Numbered from the stretch's first letter, positions 1-7,679 are shown. The stretch: 13,719 nt of DNA from JALHSW01 sp038321755 (GCA_038321755.1 JBBQFJ010000097.1:1-13719), one strand, 5' to 3'. Numbers and translations are program-made. The notes: generated from the sequence alone by a model not told the origin.

Positions 1-1877
1 CCCTCCTGCACCCCGATGACGCCGAACTCGCGACGCAGGCGCTCACCGAGGTCCTCGAAGGCCGGCGAGCGCCCGACGAGCCCGTCGTGCTGCGGGTCCA
101 GTCGGTCGACGGCACTTCGTGGGTGCACCTGGAGACCGTGGCCCGCAACCTGGTCGACCATCCGGCGGTGCGGGGCATCGTCCTGAACTCCCGCGACGTG
201 ACCGAGCGTCTCGCGACCGAGGACGCGCTGCACGTCAGCCAGGCCCGATTCCGATCGCTCGTGCAGCACGCGACGGACCTGATCACCGTGGTCGACGCCG
301 ACGCGATCGTCCGCTACGTGAGCCCGTCGGCGTCGCGCCTCCTCGGGTTCGATCCGGACGAGCTCATCGGCACCGTCGGCTCCGACATGGTGCATCCCGA
401 CGACCTCCCCGCGTTCGTCGCGGCGATCATGGATCAGCTCGAGTCGGGCGCCGCCGAGCATGCGGTCAGGTATCGCGCTCGGCACAAGGACGGCGGCTGG
501 CGCGTGCTCGAAGGCGTCACCACGAACCTGCTCGACGACCCCAACATCCTGGGATTCGTCACGAACGCGCGCGACATCACGCTGCGCGTCGAGGCCGAAG
601 AGGCCCTGCGCCGATCGGACGAACGGTATCGGTCGCTGGTGCAGCACGCGACGGACGTCGTAACCGTCGTGGACGCCGACGCTCGGATCAGCTACGTGAG
701 TCCGTCGATCGAGCCGGTGCTCGGGTACGACCCGGAAGAGCTGACGGGCAGCGATGCACTCCAGCTCGTCCACCCGGACGACCAAGCGCGCGTCTTCGAC
801 GCGTCGACGGAGGCGATCGAGACCGGCAAGGCGGTCGCCGTCGAGTACCGGGTCGTCGCCAAGGACGGCGCCGTCCGGTACTTCGAAGGCATCACCAGCG
901 ACCTGACCCACGAGCCGAGCATCGCCGGGTTCGTCACCAACGCCCGGGACATCACGGAACGCCGGAACGCCGAGCACGAGGCAGCCCGTCTGACCGAGGT
1001 GCTCGATCTCAGCAACGAGGTCGTCGTCATCTCCAGCCCGACCGGACGGCTCGAGTACGCGAACCAACGGGCCAAGGAGTTCCTCGGCATCGGGGACGAG
1101 CACCACGTCGGTGAGCTGACGAGCGTCGAGTCCCGGGAGCGGCTGCGGGACGAGGTGATGCCCCTGGTCCGCCGGCACGGGCTCTGGAACGGCGAGCTCA
1201 CCTTCCGCACGACGAAGGGCGACGAGGTTCCGATGGTCGCCACGGTGCAGGCCCACCGCGAGGACGGCGAGATCGTGCTCATCTCGACGATCGCACACGA
1301 CATCACCGACCTGAAGCGCGCGCAGAGCCGCCTCGAGTACGAGGCGACCCACGACGCGCTCACCGGACTCCCCAATCGGGCGATGCTCCAGGAGCTCGGC
1401 GAACAGGCGCTCGGTCGCGCCGCACGGCAGAGCACCGCGACGGGGGTGCTGTTCCTCGATCTCGACGGCTTCAAGGAGATCAACGACACGCTCGGGCACG
1501 ACGCGGGCGACCGGGTGCTCGTGGAGCTCGCGCGCAGCCTCCGAGTCGGTGTGCGGACCGGCGATCTCGTGGCGCGCCTCGGAGGCGACGAGTTCTGCGT
1601 GCTCTGCGAGAGCGTCGAGAGCGACGGGGAGCTGCTCGACCTCGGCCAGCGGATCTGTGACGTCGTCGCGATCCCCATGCGAGTGCACGGACGCGATGTG
1701 CAGGTGGGAACGAGCGTGGGCATCGCGGTCGATCACGGCGGCGCCGAGACCATCGGTGGTCTCATCCGGAACGCCGATGTCGCGCTCTACCGCGCGAAGC
1801 ACGCCGGAGGACGACGGGTCGAGCTCTTCGACGCCGCCCTCGAGAAACCGACGGTGGAAGAACCCCTCGACCGTTAG
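1..1877 (+). CDS. Multi-PAS diguanylate cyclase (GGDEF), 5'-truncated by window edge
   Basis: This sensory protein probably makes cyclic di-GMP from two GTP. The frame is open to the left edge (first full codon at base 3), so the start lies outside; the GTG at 87 falls inside a PAS domain and is not the start. The order is: the end of one PAS (to about base 220), a second PAS (about 243-590), a third (about 612-960), a fourth, more divergent one (about 984-1316), then a GGDEF domain (about 1335-1841). The signature GGDEF is intact at 1581-1595. An RTGD motif lies five residues before it, matching the RxxD inhibitory site that binds product. PAS units end in the usual DIT/DVT-ER linker and have the HPDD motif. 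No EAL phosphodiesterase domain follows and no membrane segment is visible in the part present. The ligand is unknown. The stop overlaps that of the convergent next gene. Confidence 0.93.
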   Translation, partial: LLHPDDAELATQALTEVLEGRRAPDEPVVLRVQSVDGTSWVHLETVARNLVDHPAVRGIVLNSRDVTERLATEDALHVSQARFRSLVQHATDLITVVDADAIVRYVSPSASRLLGFDPDELIGTVGSDMVHPDDLPAFVAAIMDQLESGAAEHAVRYRARHKDGGWRVLEGVTTNLLDDPNILGFVTNARDITLRVEAEEALRRSDERYRSLVQHATDVVTVVDADARISYVSPSIEPVLGYDPEELTGSDALQLVHPDDQARVFDASTEAIETGKAVAVEYRVVAKDGAVRYFEGITSDLTHEPSIAGFVTNARDITERRNAEHEAARLTEVLDLSNEVVVISSPTGRLEYANQRAKEFLGIGDEHHVGELTSVESRERLRDEVMPLVRRHGLWNGELTFRTTKGDEVPMVATVQAHREDGEIVLISTIAHDITDLKRAQSRLEYEATHDALTGLPNRAMLQELGEQALGRAARQSTATGVLFLDLDGFKEINDTLGHDAGDRVLVELARSLRVGVRTGDLVARLGGDEFCVLCESVESDGELLDLGQRICDVVAIPMRVHGRDVQVGTSVGIAVDHGGAETIGGLIRNADVALYRAKHAGGRRVELFDAALEKPTVEEPLDR

Positions 1878-2431
1878 TCGATCCAGCCCTCGGACTGGCT
1901 CAAGAGGTGCCGACTCACGGCGAGCGCCCGGTCGAGGAGCTCACACGACACCGCGTCACCGTCGCGGATCCGCAACAGCGAGACCTGCTGGTGCGCAACG
2001 ACGCGCAACGAGCGTTGCGGAGCCTCCGTGGCGTCGGGGATCGAGTCGATCGCCGAGACCTCGAGGGGGAGGTCCGGACCACCGACGCCGGCGAGCTCGG
2101 TCGCGGCCACGAGGAGGTCCGGGCCCTGCGGGAGGGGTGGCATTCCCCAGGTGAAGTTGAGGGGGAAGTGGTAGTCGTCGAGCGGATCCTCGGTGTCGGG
2201 GAGGAGCATCACCATGTCCTCGAACCCCAGCAGCACTCGCGGATCGATCTCCAGCGAGAGGTACAGGTCGACCGGCCCATCGCACCCCTCCTCGGGGTGC
2301 GCATCGACCTCCCAGGTCTGGCGCAGCGAGTAGCTCTCGACGAAGTGCCGCTCGTCGTGCACATGGAACCCGTGCTCGACCGCGTGGTCCTTGAGGTCGG
2401 CGACGAACCCGGCGATGTCGATCACAGCCAC
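1874..2431 (-). CDS. Hypothetical protein, 185 aa, last gene of the minus-strand cluster
   Basis: I do not recognise a family. The start is a GTG at 2431, supported by a strong GAGGAG Shine-Dalgarno site nine bases upstream. The product is acidic and apparently soluble, with no signal peptide, membrane segment or cysteine-rich metal site. The N-terminal third has several histidines (HAVEHGFHVHDERHF) and the middle is rich in Pro, Asp and Leu (LLPDTEDPLDDYHFPLNF). It is the distal gene of the cluster, 64 bp after rdgB. Its TAA stop overlaps the TAG stop of the convergent cyclase gene (TTAG at 1874-1877). Codon bias like that of its neighbours, an intact length and a good ribosome site argue that it is real. 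An overlapping plus-strand ORF (1907-2527) looks like a GC-bias shadow. Confidence 0.75.
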   Translation of the reverse strand: MAVIDIAGFVADLKDHAVEHGFHVHDERHFVESYSLRQTWEVDAHPEEGCDGPVDLYLSLEIDPRVLLGFEDMVMLLPDTEDPLDDYHFPLNFTWGMPPLPQGPDLLVAATELAGVGGPDLPLEVSAIDSIPDATEAPQRSLRVVAHQQVSLLRIRDGDAVSCELLDRALAVSRHLLSQSEGWID

Positions 2432-2495
2432 GCTGCTCGCCTCCTCACCCGTCGTCTGCCCATTCTCTTTTGCTCAAGGTCGCCTGCCCAAGGTC

Positions 2496-3113
2496 TCAGG
2501 AGCTCGGGACCCGAGCAACGATGCTGAGCCCTTCGGCAAGCGTACGGAACGCGCGTCCTCGATGTGACACGGCGTGCTTCTCGGCGGGGGTGAGCTCGGC
2601 GAAGGTCCGTCCCGCGCACTCATCGGGCATGAAGACCGGGTCGTACCCGAACCCACCGGTCCCACGGGGCGCGTCGGTGATCGTCCCCTCCACCGCACCG
2701 AACGCGGCAACCTCGCGGCCGTCCGGCCAGCGAGCGATCGCCACGGTTGCGAACCGTGCTGTGCGCGCCGAGCCCTCGATGCCGGTGAGTCGTTCCAGGA
2801 GCAGCTCCACGTTGTCGGCGTAGGTCGCGTCGTCCCCGGCGAAGCGCGCCGAGTACACCCCTGGAGCACCCTCGAGCGCGTCGACCTCCAGCCCGGTGTC
2901 GTCCGCGATCGCAGGCATGCCGGTCGCTTCGCAGATCGCCTGCGCCTTGATGCGCGCGTTCTCCTCCAACGTCGATCCCGTCTCTTCCACATCGGGCAGC
3001 GACGGGTCGCGCGGCGAGATCTCGATGGCGGCATCGACGGCACCGAGCACGTCGAGGATCTCACGTGCCTTGTCCGGGTTCGCAGTGGCGAGCACGAAGT
3101 GCAGCTCGCTCAT
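2496..3113 (-). CDS. rdgB: XTP/dITP (non-canonical purine NTP) pyrophosphatase, RdgB/HAM1 family
   Basis: The enzyme hydrolyses dITP, XTP and related deaminated purine triphosphates to the monophosphate and pyrophosphate, keeping them out of nucleic acids. At 205 residues it has the usual family length. Visible signatures are the N-terminal substrate loop ATANPDK (residues 9-15), EENARIKA (50-57), the acidic metal-binding ADDTGLEVDAL (70-80), GVYSARF (85-91), GFGYDPVF (154-161) and SHRGRA near the C-terminus. The ATG at 3113-3111 overlaps the rph stop as ATGA, so translation is probably coupled to rph. The same rph-rdgB pairing is found in M. tuberculosis (Rv1340-Rv1341). No key residue appears to be missing. 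Confidence 0.96.
   Translation of the reverse strand: MSELHFVLATANPDKAREILDVLGAVDAAIEISPRDPSLPDVEETGSTLEENARIKAQAICEATGMPAIADDTGLEVDALEGAPGVYSARFAGDDATYADNVELLLERLTGIEGSARTARFATVAIARWPDGREVAAFGAVEGTITDAPRGTGGFGYDPVFMPDECAGRTFAELTPAEKHAVSHRGRAFRTLAEGLSIVARVPSS
2502..2516 (-). other. Short perfect palindrome at the 3' end of rdgB
   Basis: GCTCGGG and CCCGAGC flank a single base, giving a compact GC-rich hairpin inside the last codons of rdgB (before the stop at 2498-2496). No T-run follows in the direction of transcription, so it does not look like an intrinsic terminator. It may act as an RNA-stabilising 3' hairpin or simply reflect codon choice. The following 64 bp before the hypothetical gene also hold a direct repeat, CAAGGT at 2475-2480 and again at 2489-2494. 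Confidence 0.3.
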
Positions 3114-3853
3114 GAACGACGCGGCGGAGGGGGCTCTGCGAGCAGCTCGCGCTGGAGGTCGAACAGGTCGCTGATCCCGGCTTCGGCGAGCCCCAAGAGC
3201 GCATCCAGCTCGGCGCGTGTGAACGGGAGCCCCTCGGCCGTGCCCTGCACTTCGATGAAACGTCCAGAGCCCGTCATGACGACGTTCATGTCGACCTCGG
3301 CACGCACGTCCTCGGAGTACTCGAGATCAAGGTACGGCACCGCGTCAACGACCCCGACCGAGATGGCGCCACAAGCATCGTTGATCGGATGCGCGGTGAG
3401 CGTTCCCGCAGCGACGAGCCGCGAGCACGCGTCGTGCAGCGCCAGGTATCCACCCGTGATCGATGCGGTCCGAGTCCCCCCGTCGGCCTGGAGCACGTCG
3501 CAGTCGACCGTGATCTGGACCTCGCCCATCGTCTGGAGGTCGGTCACGGCGCGGAGCGAGCGGCCGATCAAGCGCTGGATCTCCTGCGTCCGCCCGGACT
3601 GCTTGCCCTTCGCGGCCTCGCGGCCGACGCGTTCGGGCGACGAGCCGGGAAGCATCGAGTACTCCGCCGTGACCCAGCCCTTGCCGGTCCCGCGCATCCA
3701 CGGCGGGACGCGCTCCTCCACCGACGCAGTGCAGAGCACGCGCGTGCGCCCGCACTCGACGAGCACCGATCCGGCCGCAAACTCCGTGTAGTCGCGGGTG
3801 AACGCGACCTGACGCAGGTCATCGGGCTCACGTCCGTCGCGCCGGGTCCCCAT
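3110..3853 (-). CDS. rph: Ribonuclease PH (3'-5' phosphorolytic exoribonuclease)
   Basis: RNase PH trims the 3' ends of tRNA precursors by phosphorolysis and normally works as a hexamer. I place the start at the ATG at 3853, preceded by GAGGAG ten bases upstream. The frame can be read back to 3967, but that extension is arginine-rich and overlaps the upstream gene. The 247-residue product has the family core: RRDGREPDDLR at the N-terminus, GRTQEIQRLIGRSLR (residues 87-101), DCDVLQADGGTRTASITG (117-134) with the phosphate-binding arginine region, and DLEYSEDVRAEVDMN (176-190), whose aspartates match the catalytic and metal-binding pair. A short proline/arginine tail follows (PPPPRRS). It lies 14 bp after the MBL gene and overlaps rdgB by four bases. 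Confidence 0.96.
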   Translation of the reverse strand: MGTRRDGREPDDLRQVAFTRDYTEFAAGSVLVECGRTRVLCTASVEERVPPWMRGTGKGWVTAEYSMLPGSSPERVGREAAKGKQSGRTQEIQRLIGRSLRAVTDLQTMGEVQITVDCDVLQADGGTRTASITGGYLALHDACSRLVAAGTLTAHPINDACGAISVGVVDAVPYLDLEYSEDVRAEVDMNVVMTGSGRFIEVQGTAEGLPFTRAELDALLGLAEAGISDLFDLQRELLAEPPPPRRS

Positions 3854-3867
3854 GGTGTGGTCGCTCC

Positions 3868-4599
3868 TCAGATCTGGGTGACGAGATGTGGCGCGGCGAG
3901 GATCACGGCGTCGCCGTACGCGTCGGAGCCCTCCGCGACCACCTTGTGGGGGTCGAGTCGGGGCCACAGGTGCGTCAGCATCAGCCGTCGCGCACCAGCT
4001 TCACGAGCCATGACCCCGGCTTCGTGCGCCGAGAGGTGGATCTCGACCGGCTTCTTCCCGTGTTCGTACGTCGCTTCCGAGAGGACCAGATCGGCGCCGG
4101 GCGCAAACGCGCTGACGTCCCAACCGGGACCGGTGTCCGCGGTGTAGATCAACCGCCGACCGTCCGCCGTCGCTTCCACCGCGTACGTGGGTGGCGGGTG
4201 ATCGGTGCGCGAGAAGCGCAGGTCGACGTTGCCGATGCTCACGCGCTCGGTCTCGTCGATCGCGTTCCAGGCGAAGGCGCCGCCCCAGTCGCCGCCGACG
4301 AGCTGCCCGAGGTGCTCCGCGAGGCCTTTGGGCGCGAACACCGGGAGCCCTTCGCGCTCCAGGCCGTAGCGCGTGAGCACGTGCAACCCGTAGACGTCGA
4401 CACAGTGATCGGGGTGCTCGTGCGTGAGCACGACCGCAGTGAGATCTTCGGCGTCGATGTGCTGCTGCAGGTGACCGAACGTCCCGTTGCCGCAGTCCAT
4501 CCAGATGTTGGTGTCGCCGGACTGGACCAGGTACCCACTGCAGGCGCTGCTGTCGCGGCCACCGTACGAACCCGAGCAGCCGAGCACGGTCAGCTCCAC
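3868..4599 (-). CDS. Metallo-beta-lactamase-fold hydrolase, Rv1339-like (possible cyclic nucleotide phosphodiesterase)
   Basis: This cytosolic zinc hydrolase has 243 residues. The metal ligands are visible: HEHPDH (about 60-65), His about 134, Asp of TADTG about 155 and His of LTHLW about 210. The start is the GTG at 4599, giving MELTVLGCSGS, with GGAGG seven bases upstream. The frame extends back to 4980, but that stretch is antisense-like arginine-rich sequence over murI. The gene overlaps murI by ten bases and precedes rph, exactly the position of M. tuberculosis Rv1339, which has been reported as an atypical class II cAMP phosphodiesterase. That activity is an inference from position and fold; the ElaC/RNase Z-like fold also allows other phosphodiester or ester substrates. 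Confidence 0.92.
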   Translation of the reverse strand: MELTVLGCSGSYGGRDSSACSGYLVQSGDTNIWMDCGNGTFGHLQQHIDAEDLTAVVLTHEHPDHCVDVYGLHVLTRYGLEREGLPVFAPKGLAEHLGQLVGGDWGGAFAWNAIDETERVSIGNVDLRFSRTDHPPPTYAVEATADGRRLIYTADTGPGWDVSAFAPGADLVLSEATYEHGKKPVEIHLSAHEAGVMAREAGARRLMLTHLWPRLDPHKVVAEGSDAYGDAVILAAPHLVTQI

Positions 4600-5396
4600 G
4601 ACCAGGCCTCCACCTCTTCGACCTCGGGTCCCAAGAAGCGCGCACCGAGGTGCCGGAACGTCGCGACGTCGCCGCTCGTCAAGAAGCGGTGCTTCGGCGC
4701 GGGCGTGCCCCCACCAGCAATGGAGCCCGCGCGGCCCACACCCAGCAGCTCCCGGACGGCGAACGCCGTCTCGTCGGCACTCGACACCAGTACGACCTCT
4801 CGCCCCATCACGTCTCCGATCGTACGGGCCAGCAGGGGGTAGTGGGTGCAACCGAGCACGAGCGTGTCGACTGCAGCGGCCCGCACGGGCGCAAGCAGGC
4901 GCTCGGCCAGGACGTGGACCTGGTCGGACTCCACGTCGCCCGCCTCCACGAACTCGACGAACCCGGGGCACGCGATACACGTGAGCTCGACGTCATCGGC
5001 CAGGTGATCGGCCACCCGTTGGTAGGCGCCGGACGCGACGGTCCCGACCGTCCCGATCACTCCGATCCGACCGTTGCGCGTCGCCCGCTGCGCGGCGCGT
5101 ACTCCAGGCTCGATGACGCCCACGACCGGCACCGAGAGGCGCTGCTGCAACGGCTCCAGGGCAGCCGCCGCCGCGCTGTTGCACGCGACCACGAGCAGGC
5201 GCGCGCCCTGCTCGACGAGCAGGTCCCCGATCTCGATCGCATACCGAAGGACTTCGTCGGCCGGCTTCGGGCCGTACGGGAACCGACCAGTGTCGCCGAA
5301 GTACACGATCGGCTCCTGCGGGACGAGATCGATGAGCGAGCGCATCACCGTGAGTCCACCCAATCCGGAGTCGAACACCCCGATCGGCTCACTCAC
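4590..5396 (-). CDS. murI: Glutamate racemase
   Basis: MurI converts L-glutamate to D-glutamate for peptidoglycan in the cytoplasm, using two cysteines as acid and base. The 268-residue product carries FDSGLGGLTV (8-17, with the conserved Asp and Ser), YFGDTGRFPYG (32-42), the first catalytic Cys in VACNSAAA (Cys72) and the second in LGCTHYPLL (Cys183). IGTVGTVASGAYQ (114-126) is also typical. The start is a GTG at 5396 overlapping the Sua5 stop as GTGA, so translation is likely coupled. The 3' end overlaps the MBL gene by ten bases. Length and active site are complete. Confidence 0.96.
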   Translation of the reverse strand: MSEPIGVFDSGLGGLTVMRSLIDLVPQEPIVYFGDTGRFPYGPKPADEVLRYAIEIGDLLVEQGARLLVVACNSAAAAALEPLQQRLSVPVVGVIEPGVRAAQRATRNGRIGVIGTVGTVASGAYQRVADHLADDVELTCIACPGFVEFVEAGDVESDQVHVLAERLLAPVRAAAVDTLVLGCTHYPLLARTIGDVMGREVVLVSSADETAFAVRELLGVGRAGSIAGGGTPAPKHRFLTSGDVATFRHLGARFLGPEVEEVEAWSWS

Positions 5397-6376
5397 GTCA
5401 CGCTCCCGCCCGCGGCGCGGGTGAGTCGGTCGGTGACAGCGGCTCCCACCCCCTCCGACGGAGGCGCGATCGCGAGGATCACATCGAGGCCGGCGCGGTC
5501 TCCGTCTCGCAGGCGTGCGTAGAGGACGCGCGCGAGCTCGTCGACGTCGTCGGCGGGATCCAGCACCTCGAGCCCGCCCGGAAGGTCCGGCGGGACGGGA
5601 GCGATCGTCAGCAGCCCGACGCGAGCTCCCGACGCGAGCAGACCGGCGGCGCGTGCGCCGACCGAACGGCGATCGACCAGCACTACCCGCGCATTCGGCG
5701 CGTAGTGCCCGGGAAGCGTCCCGGGCGCCACGGTCGTACCCGCGGACGCGCCACCCGTTCGGAGCTCGATCGGTGCGTCGATCACGTCCTCGATCGACGC
5801 CTGTGCGACACCTCCGAGTCGGAGGATCGCGGGCGTGGGACCGGTGCAGTCGACGATCGTCGACTCGACGCCGACTCGGCAGCGTCCGCCGTCGAGGACG
5901 AGGTCGACGTCGTCGCCGAGATCGGCGCGCACGTCGTCGGCCGTCGTGGGGCTCACCCTTCCGAAACGGTTGGCGGACGGTGCTGCCACGCCCCCGCCGA
6001 AGGCCCCGAGCAGCGCGAGCGCGACGGGTTGGTCGGGGACGCGCAGCCCGACGGTGTCACGTCCACCGGTGACCTCGTCGGGGATGCGAGCGCTCCGCTC
6101 GAGGACCACGGTGAGCGGCCCCGGCCAGAATGCATCGGCGAGCACTCGAGCGACGTCGGGTACCCGGCTCGCGAACGCGTCGATCGCGCCCGCCGTCGCG
6201 ACGTGCACGATCACGGGGTGGTCGGCGGGCCGCAGCTTCACCGCAAACAGCCGACGCAGCGCGGTCGGTGACTCGGCATCGCACCCGAGCCCGTACACCG
6301 TCTCGGTCGGGAACGCGACGAGCCCACCCGCACGCAACGTCGCGGCGGCGCGCGCGAGCTCATCGGGCGAGGTCAT
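5393..6376 (-). CDS. L-threonylcarbamoyladenylate synthase, Sua5 type
   Basis: The enzyme makes threonylcarbamoyl-AMP from threonine, bicarbonate and ATP for the t6A modification of ANN-decoding tRNAs. The 327-residue protein is the long Sua5 form: a YrdC domain (about 6-200) plus a C-terminal Sua5 domain (about 229-327) joined by PGTLPGHYAP (218-227). YrdC signatures are AFPTETVYGLGCDA (21-34), KLRP (47-50, corresponding to the usual KxR motif), FWPGPLTVVL (83-92), and SAN of APSANRFGRVSPT (132-144), the SxN motif. The ATG at 6376 has GAGGAA ten bases upstream. It sits 18 bp after cysM and overlaps murI by four bases. In M. tuberculosis a rhomboid gene occupies this slot. Confidence 0.93.
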   Translation of the reverse strand: MTSPDELARAAATLRAGGLVAFPTETVYGLGCDAESPTALRRLFAVKLRPADHPVIVHVATAGAIDAFASRVPDVARVLADAFWPGPLTVVLERSARIPDEVTGGRDTVGLRVPDQPVALALLGAFGGGVAAPSANRFGRVSPTTADDVRADLGDDVDLVLDGGRCRVGVESTIVDCTGPTPAILRLGGVAQASIEDVIDAPIELRTGGASAGTTVAPGTLPGHYAPNARVVLVDRRSVGARAAGLLASGARVGLLTIAPVPPDLPGGLEVLDPADDVDELARVLYARLRDGDRAGLDVILAIAPPSEGVGAAVTDRLTRAAGGSVT

Positions 6377-6394
6377 GCGGCCGCGGTTCCTCGG

Positions 6395-7330
6395 CTACCA
6401 GTAGTTGATGCGGGTCGCGCGCTCCTCGACGACGTCGAGGTCGTCGGTCCATGCGCCCGAAGAGAGGTACTTCCAGCCCGCGTCGGGGAGGAGCGTCACG
6501 ATCGTCCCCGACTCCATCGTGGCGGCCATCTTCGCGGCCCCGGCGACCGCCGCGCCGGACGAGACCCCGGCGAAGACACCACAGTCGTTCAGGAGCCGCC
6601 GCAGCCACTCGATTGACTCGCGCGGCCGCACGATGAACTTCCGGTCGAGGATCTCCGGGTCGAAGATCGGTGGGACGAAGCCGTCGTCGAGCGACCGCAG
6701 ACCCTGCACGAGCTCGCCCGCGGGTGGTTCCACCGCCACGATCTGCACCGACGGCTTCTGCTCCTTGAGGTATCGGCCGACGCCCATCAGCGTGCCGCTC
6801 GTGCCGAGGCCCGCGACGAAGACATCGACGTCGGGGCAGTCGCGCCAGATCTCGGGACCCGTGCCCTCGTAGTGCGCGAGCGGGTTCGCCGGGTTGCCGT
6901 ACTGGAAGAGGAAGACGAGCGACGGATCCTCGGCCGCGAGCTGCTCGGCGAGGCGGATCGCGCCGTTGCTGCCTTCTTCACCCGGCGACGAGATCACCTC
7001 CGCACCGAAGATCTCCAAGAGCTGACGGCGCTCGGGCGAGACGTTGTCGGGCATCACGACGCGCAAGCGGTACCCGCGCAGCTTCGCGACGAGAGCGAGC
7101 CCGATGCCGGTGTTGCCCGACGACGGTTCGAGGATCGTGTTGCCGGCCTCCAGCACTCCTTCGCGCTCGGCGAGGTCGATCATCTTGAGCGCGATGCGAT
7201 CCTTCGACGAACCGCCGGGGTTCTGCCCCTCGAGCTTCGCGAAGATCCGCACGTCGGGGTTCGGCGACAGCTGGTGGAGTCCGACCATCGGCGTGTTGCC
7301 GATCAGGCCGAGGACGTCGTCTGCTCTCAT
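6395..7330 (-). CDS. cysM: Cysteine synthase, CysM type (CysO/O-phosphoserine dependent)
   Basis: This PLP enzyme probably adds sulfur from CysO thiocarboxylate to O-phosphoserine. The 311-residue protein has GGSSKDRIAL with the PLP lysine (Lys43), PSSGNTGIGLA (69-79) and GLGTSGTLMG (174-183). Arg212 in GLRSLDDGF aligns by my reading with Arg220 of M. tuberculosis CysM, the residue that selects phosphoserine over acetylserine. FQYGNPAN and LPDAGWKYLSSGAW also match that enzyme closely, and the chain ends in an aromatic tail (RINYW) like the mycobacterial tail that covers the active site. The ATG at 7330 has GAGG eight bases upstream, inside the last copy of a 14-bp tandem repeat. It follows cysO and mec, completing the pathway. 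Confidence 0.95.
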   Translation of the reverse strand: MRADDVLGLIGNTPMVGLHQLSPNPDVRIFAKLEGQNPGGSSKDRIALKMIDLAEREGVLEAGNTILEPSSGNTGIGLALVAKLRGYRLRVVMPDNVSPERRQLLEIFGAEVISSPGEEGSNGAIRLAEQLAAEDPSLVFLFQYGNPANPLAHYEGTGPEIWRDCPDVDVFVAGLGTSGTLMGVGRYLKEQKPSVQIVAVEPPAGELVQGLRSLDDGFVPPIFDPEILDRKFIVRPRESIEWLRRLLNDCGVFAGVSSGAAVAGAAKMAATMESGTIVTLLPDAGWKYLSSGAWTDDLDVVEERATRINYW

Positions 7331-7389
7331 GACACGGGCCTCATGACACGGGCCTCATGACACCGGCCTCATGACATGGGCCTCATGAC
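7328..7389 (-). repeat. 14-bp tandem repeat (4 copies plus 6 bp) forming a chain of five-codon ORFs ahead of cysM
   Basis: On the plus strand the unit is CATGACACGGGCCT, with copies at 7328-7341, 7342-7355, 7356-7369 (one change) and 7370-7383 (one change), then CATGAC at 7384-7389. Read on the minus strand, each unit gives ATGAGGCCSRTGTC. This yields the 18-nt ORFs MRPMS (7386-7369), MRPVS (7372-7355), MRPVS (7358-7341) and MRPVS (7344-7327). Every TGA overlaps the next ATG as ATGA, and the last overlaps the cysM start. GAGG lies eight bases before each ATG except the first. The repeat fills most of the cysO-cysM gap. Whether it is translated is unknown. Confidence 0.9.
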
Positions 7390-7403
7390 GGCGAAGGAGG
7401 GCG

Positions 7404-7679
7404 TCAGCCGCCGGCGACGGCGGGCAGGATCGAGAGCACGTCGCCGTCGACGAGCTTCGTGTCGAGGCCGTCGAGATACCGGATGTCGTCGTCGTCCTTG
7501 TAGACGTTCACGAACTTGTGCAGGGCGCCGTCTTCGCCGAGGAGGCTGTCGGTGAGCGCCGGGTAGCGGGCCGTGATGTCGGCGAAGACCTCGCCGACGG
7601 TGCTCCCGTCGGCGATCACGGACGCCGCACCATCGGTGTGCGCACGCAACAGGGTCGGAAGCTTCACCTCGACGGCCAT
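7404..7679 (-). CDS. cysO: CysO-type sulfur carrier protein (ThiS/MoaD ubiquitin-like fold)
   Basis: This 91-residue beta-grasp protein ends in Gly-Gly (ILPAVAGG), the site that is adenylated and turned into a thiocarboxylate so that CysM can build cysteine on it. The final stretch LDTKLVDGDVLSILPAVAGG is typical of CysO in mycobacteria, and FVNVYKDDDDIRYLDGL matches the mid region. The ATG at 7679 is the only sensible start; MAVEVKLPTLL begins the first strand. It lies between mec (56 bp upstream) and cysM (73 bp downstream), which supports CysO over a ThiS or MoaD role. The activating enzyme (a MoeZ/MoeBR type in mycobacteria) is not in the window. A MoaD-like role in molybdopterin synthesis cannot be excluded, since a molybdoenzyme gene is nearby. 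Confidence 0.94.
   Translation of the reverse strand: MAVEVKLPTLLRAHTDGAASVIADGSTVGEVFADITARYPALTDSLLGEDGALHKFVNVYKDDDDIRYLDGLDTKLVDGDVLSILPAVAGG

Noticed and set aside
2502..2516. Palindrome in rdgB as an intrinsic terminator
   Set aside because: No T-run follows and it lies within the coding sequence before the stop.
2574..3791. Long plus-strand ORF (405 codons) over rdgB and rph
   Set aside because: Antisense shadow of two well-supported enzymes with no recognisable domain.
3854..3967. N-terminal extension of RNase PH to 285 residues
   Set aside because: It overlaps the MBL gene, is arginine-rich and is not part of the family; the ATG at 3853 has a good ribosome site.
4600..4980. N-terminal extension of the MBL hydrolase to 370 residues
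   Set aside because: It overlaps murI in another frame, is low-complexity Arg/Gly/Ala, and the GTG at 4599 has GGAGG at good spacing with a typical first beta-strand.
7328..7389. Short tandem repeat considered as a CRISPR array or iteron set
   Set aside because: The 14-bp units are directly adjacent with no spacers, there are no cas or replication genes, and the minus-strand ORF chain explains the period better.
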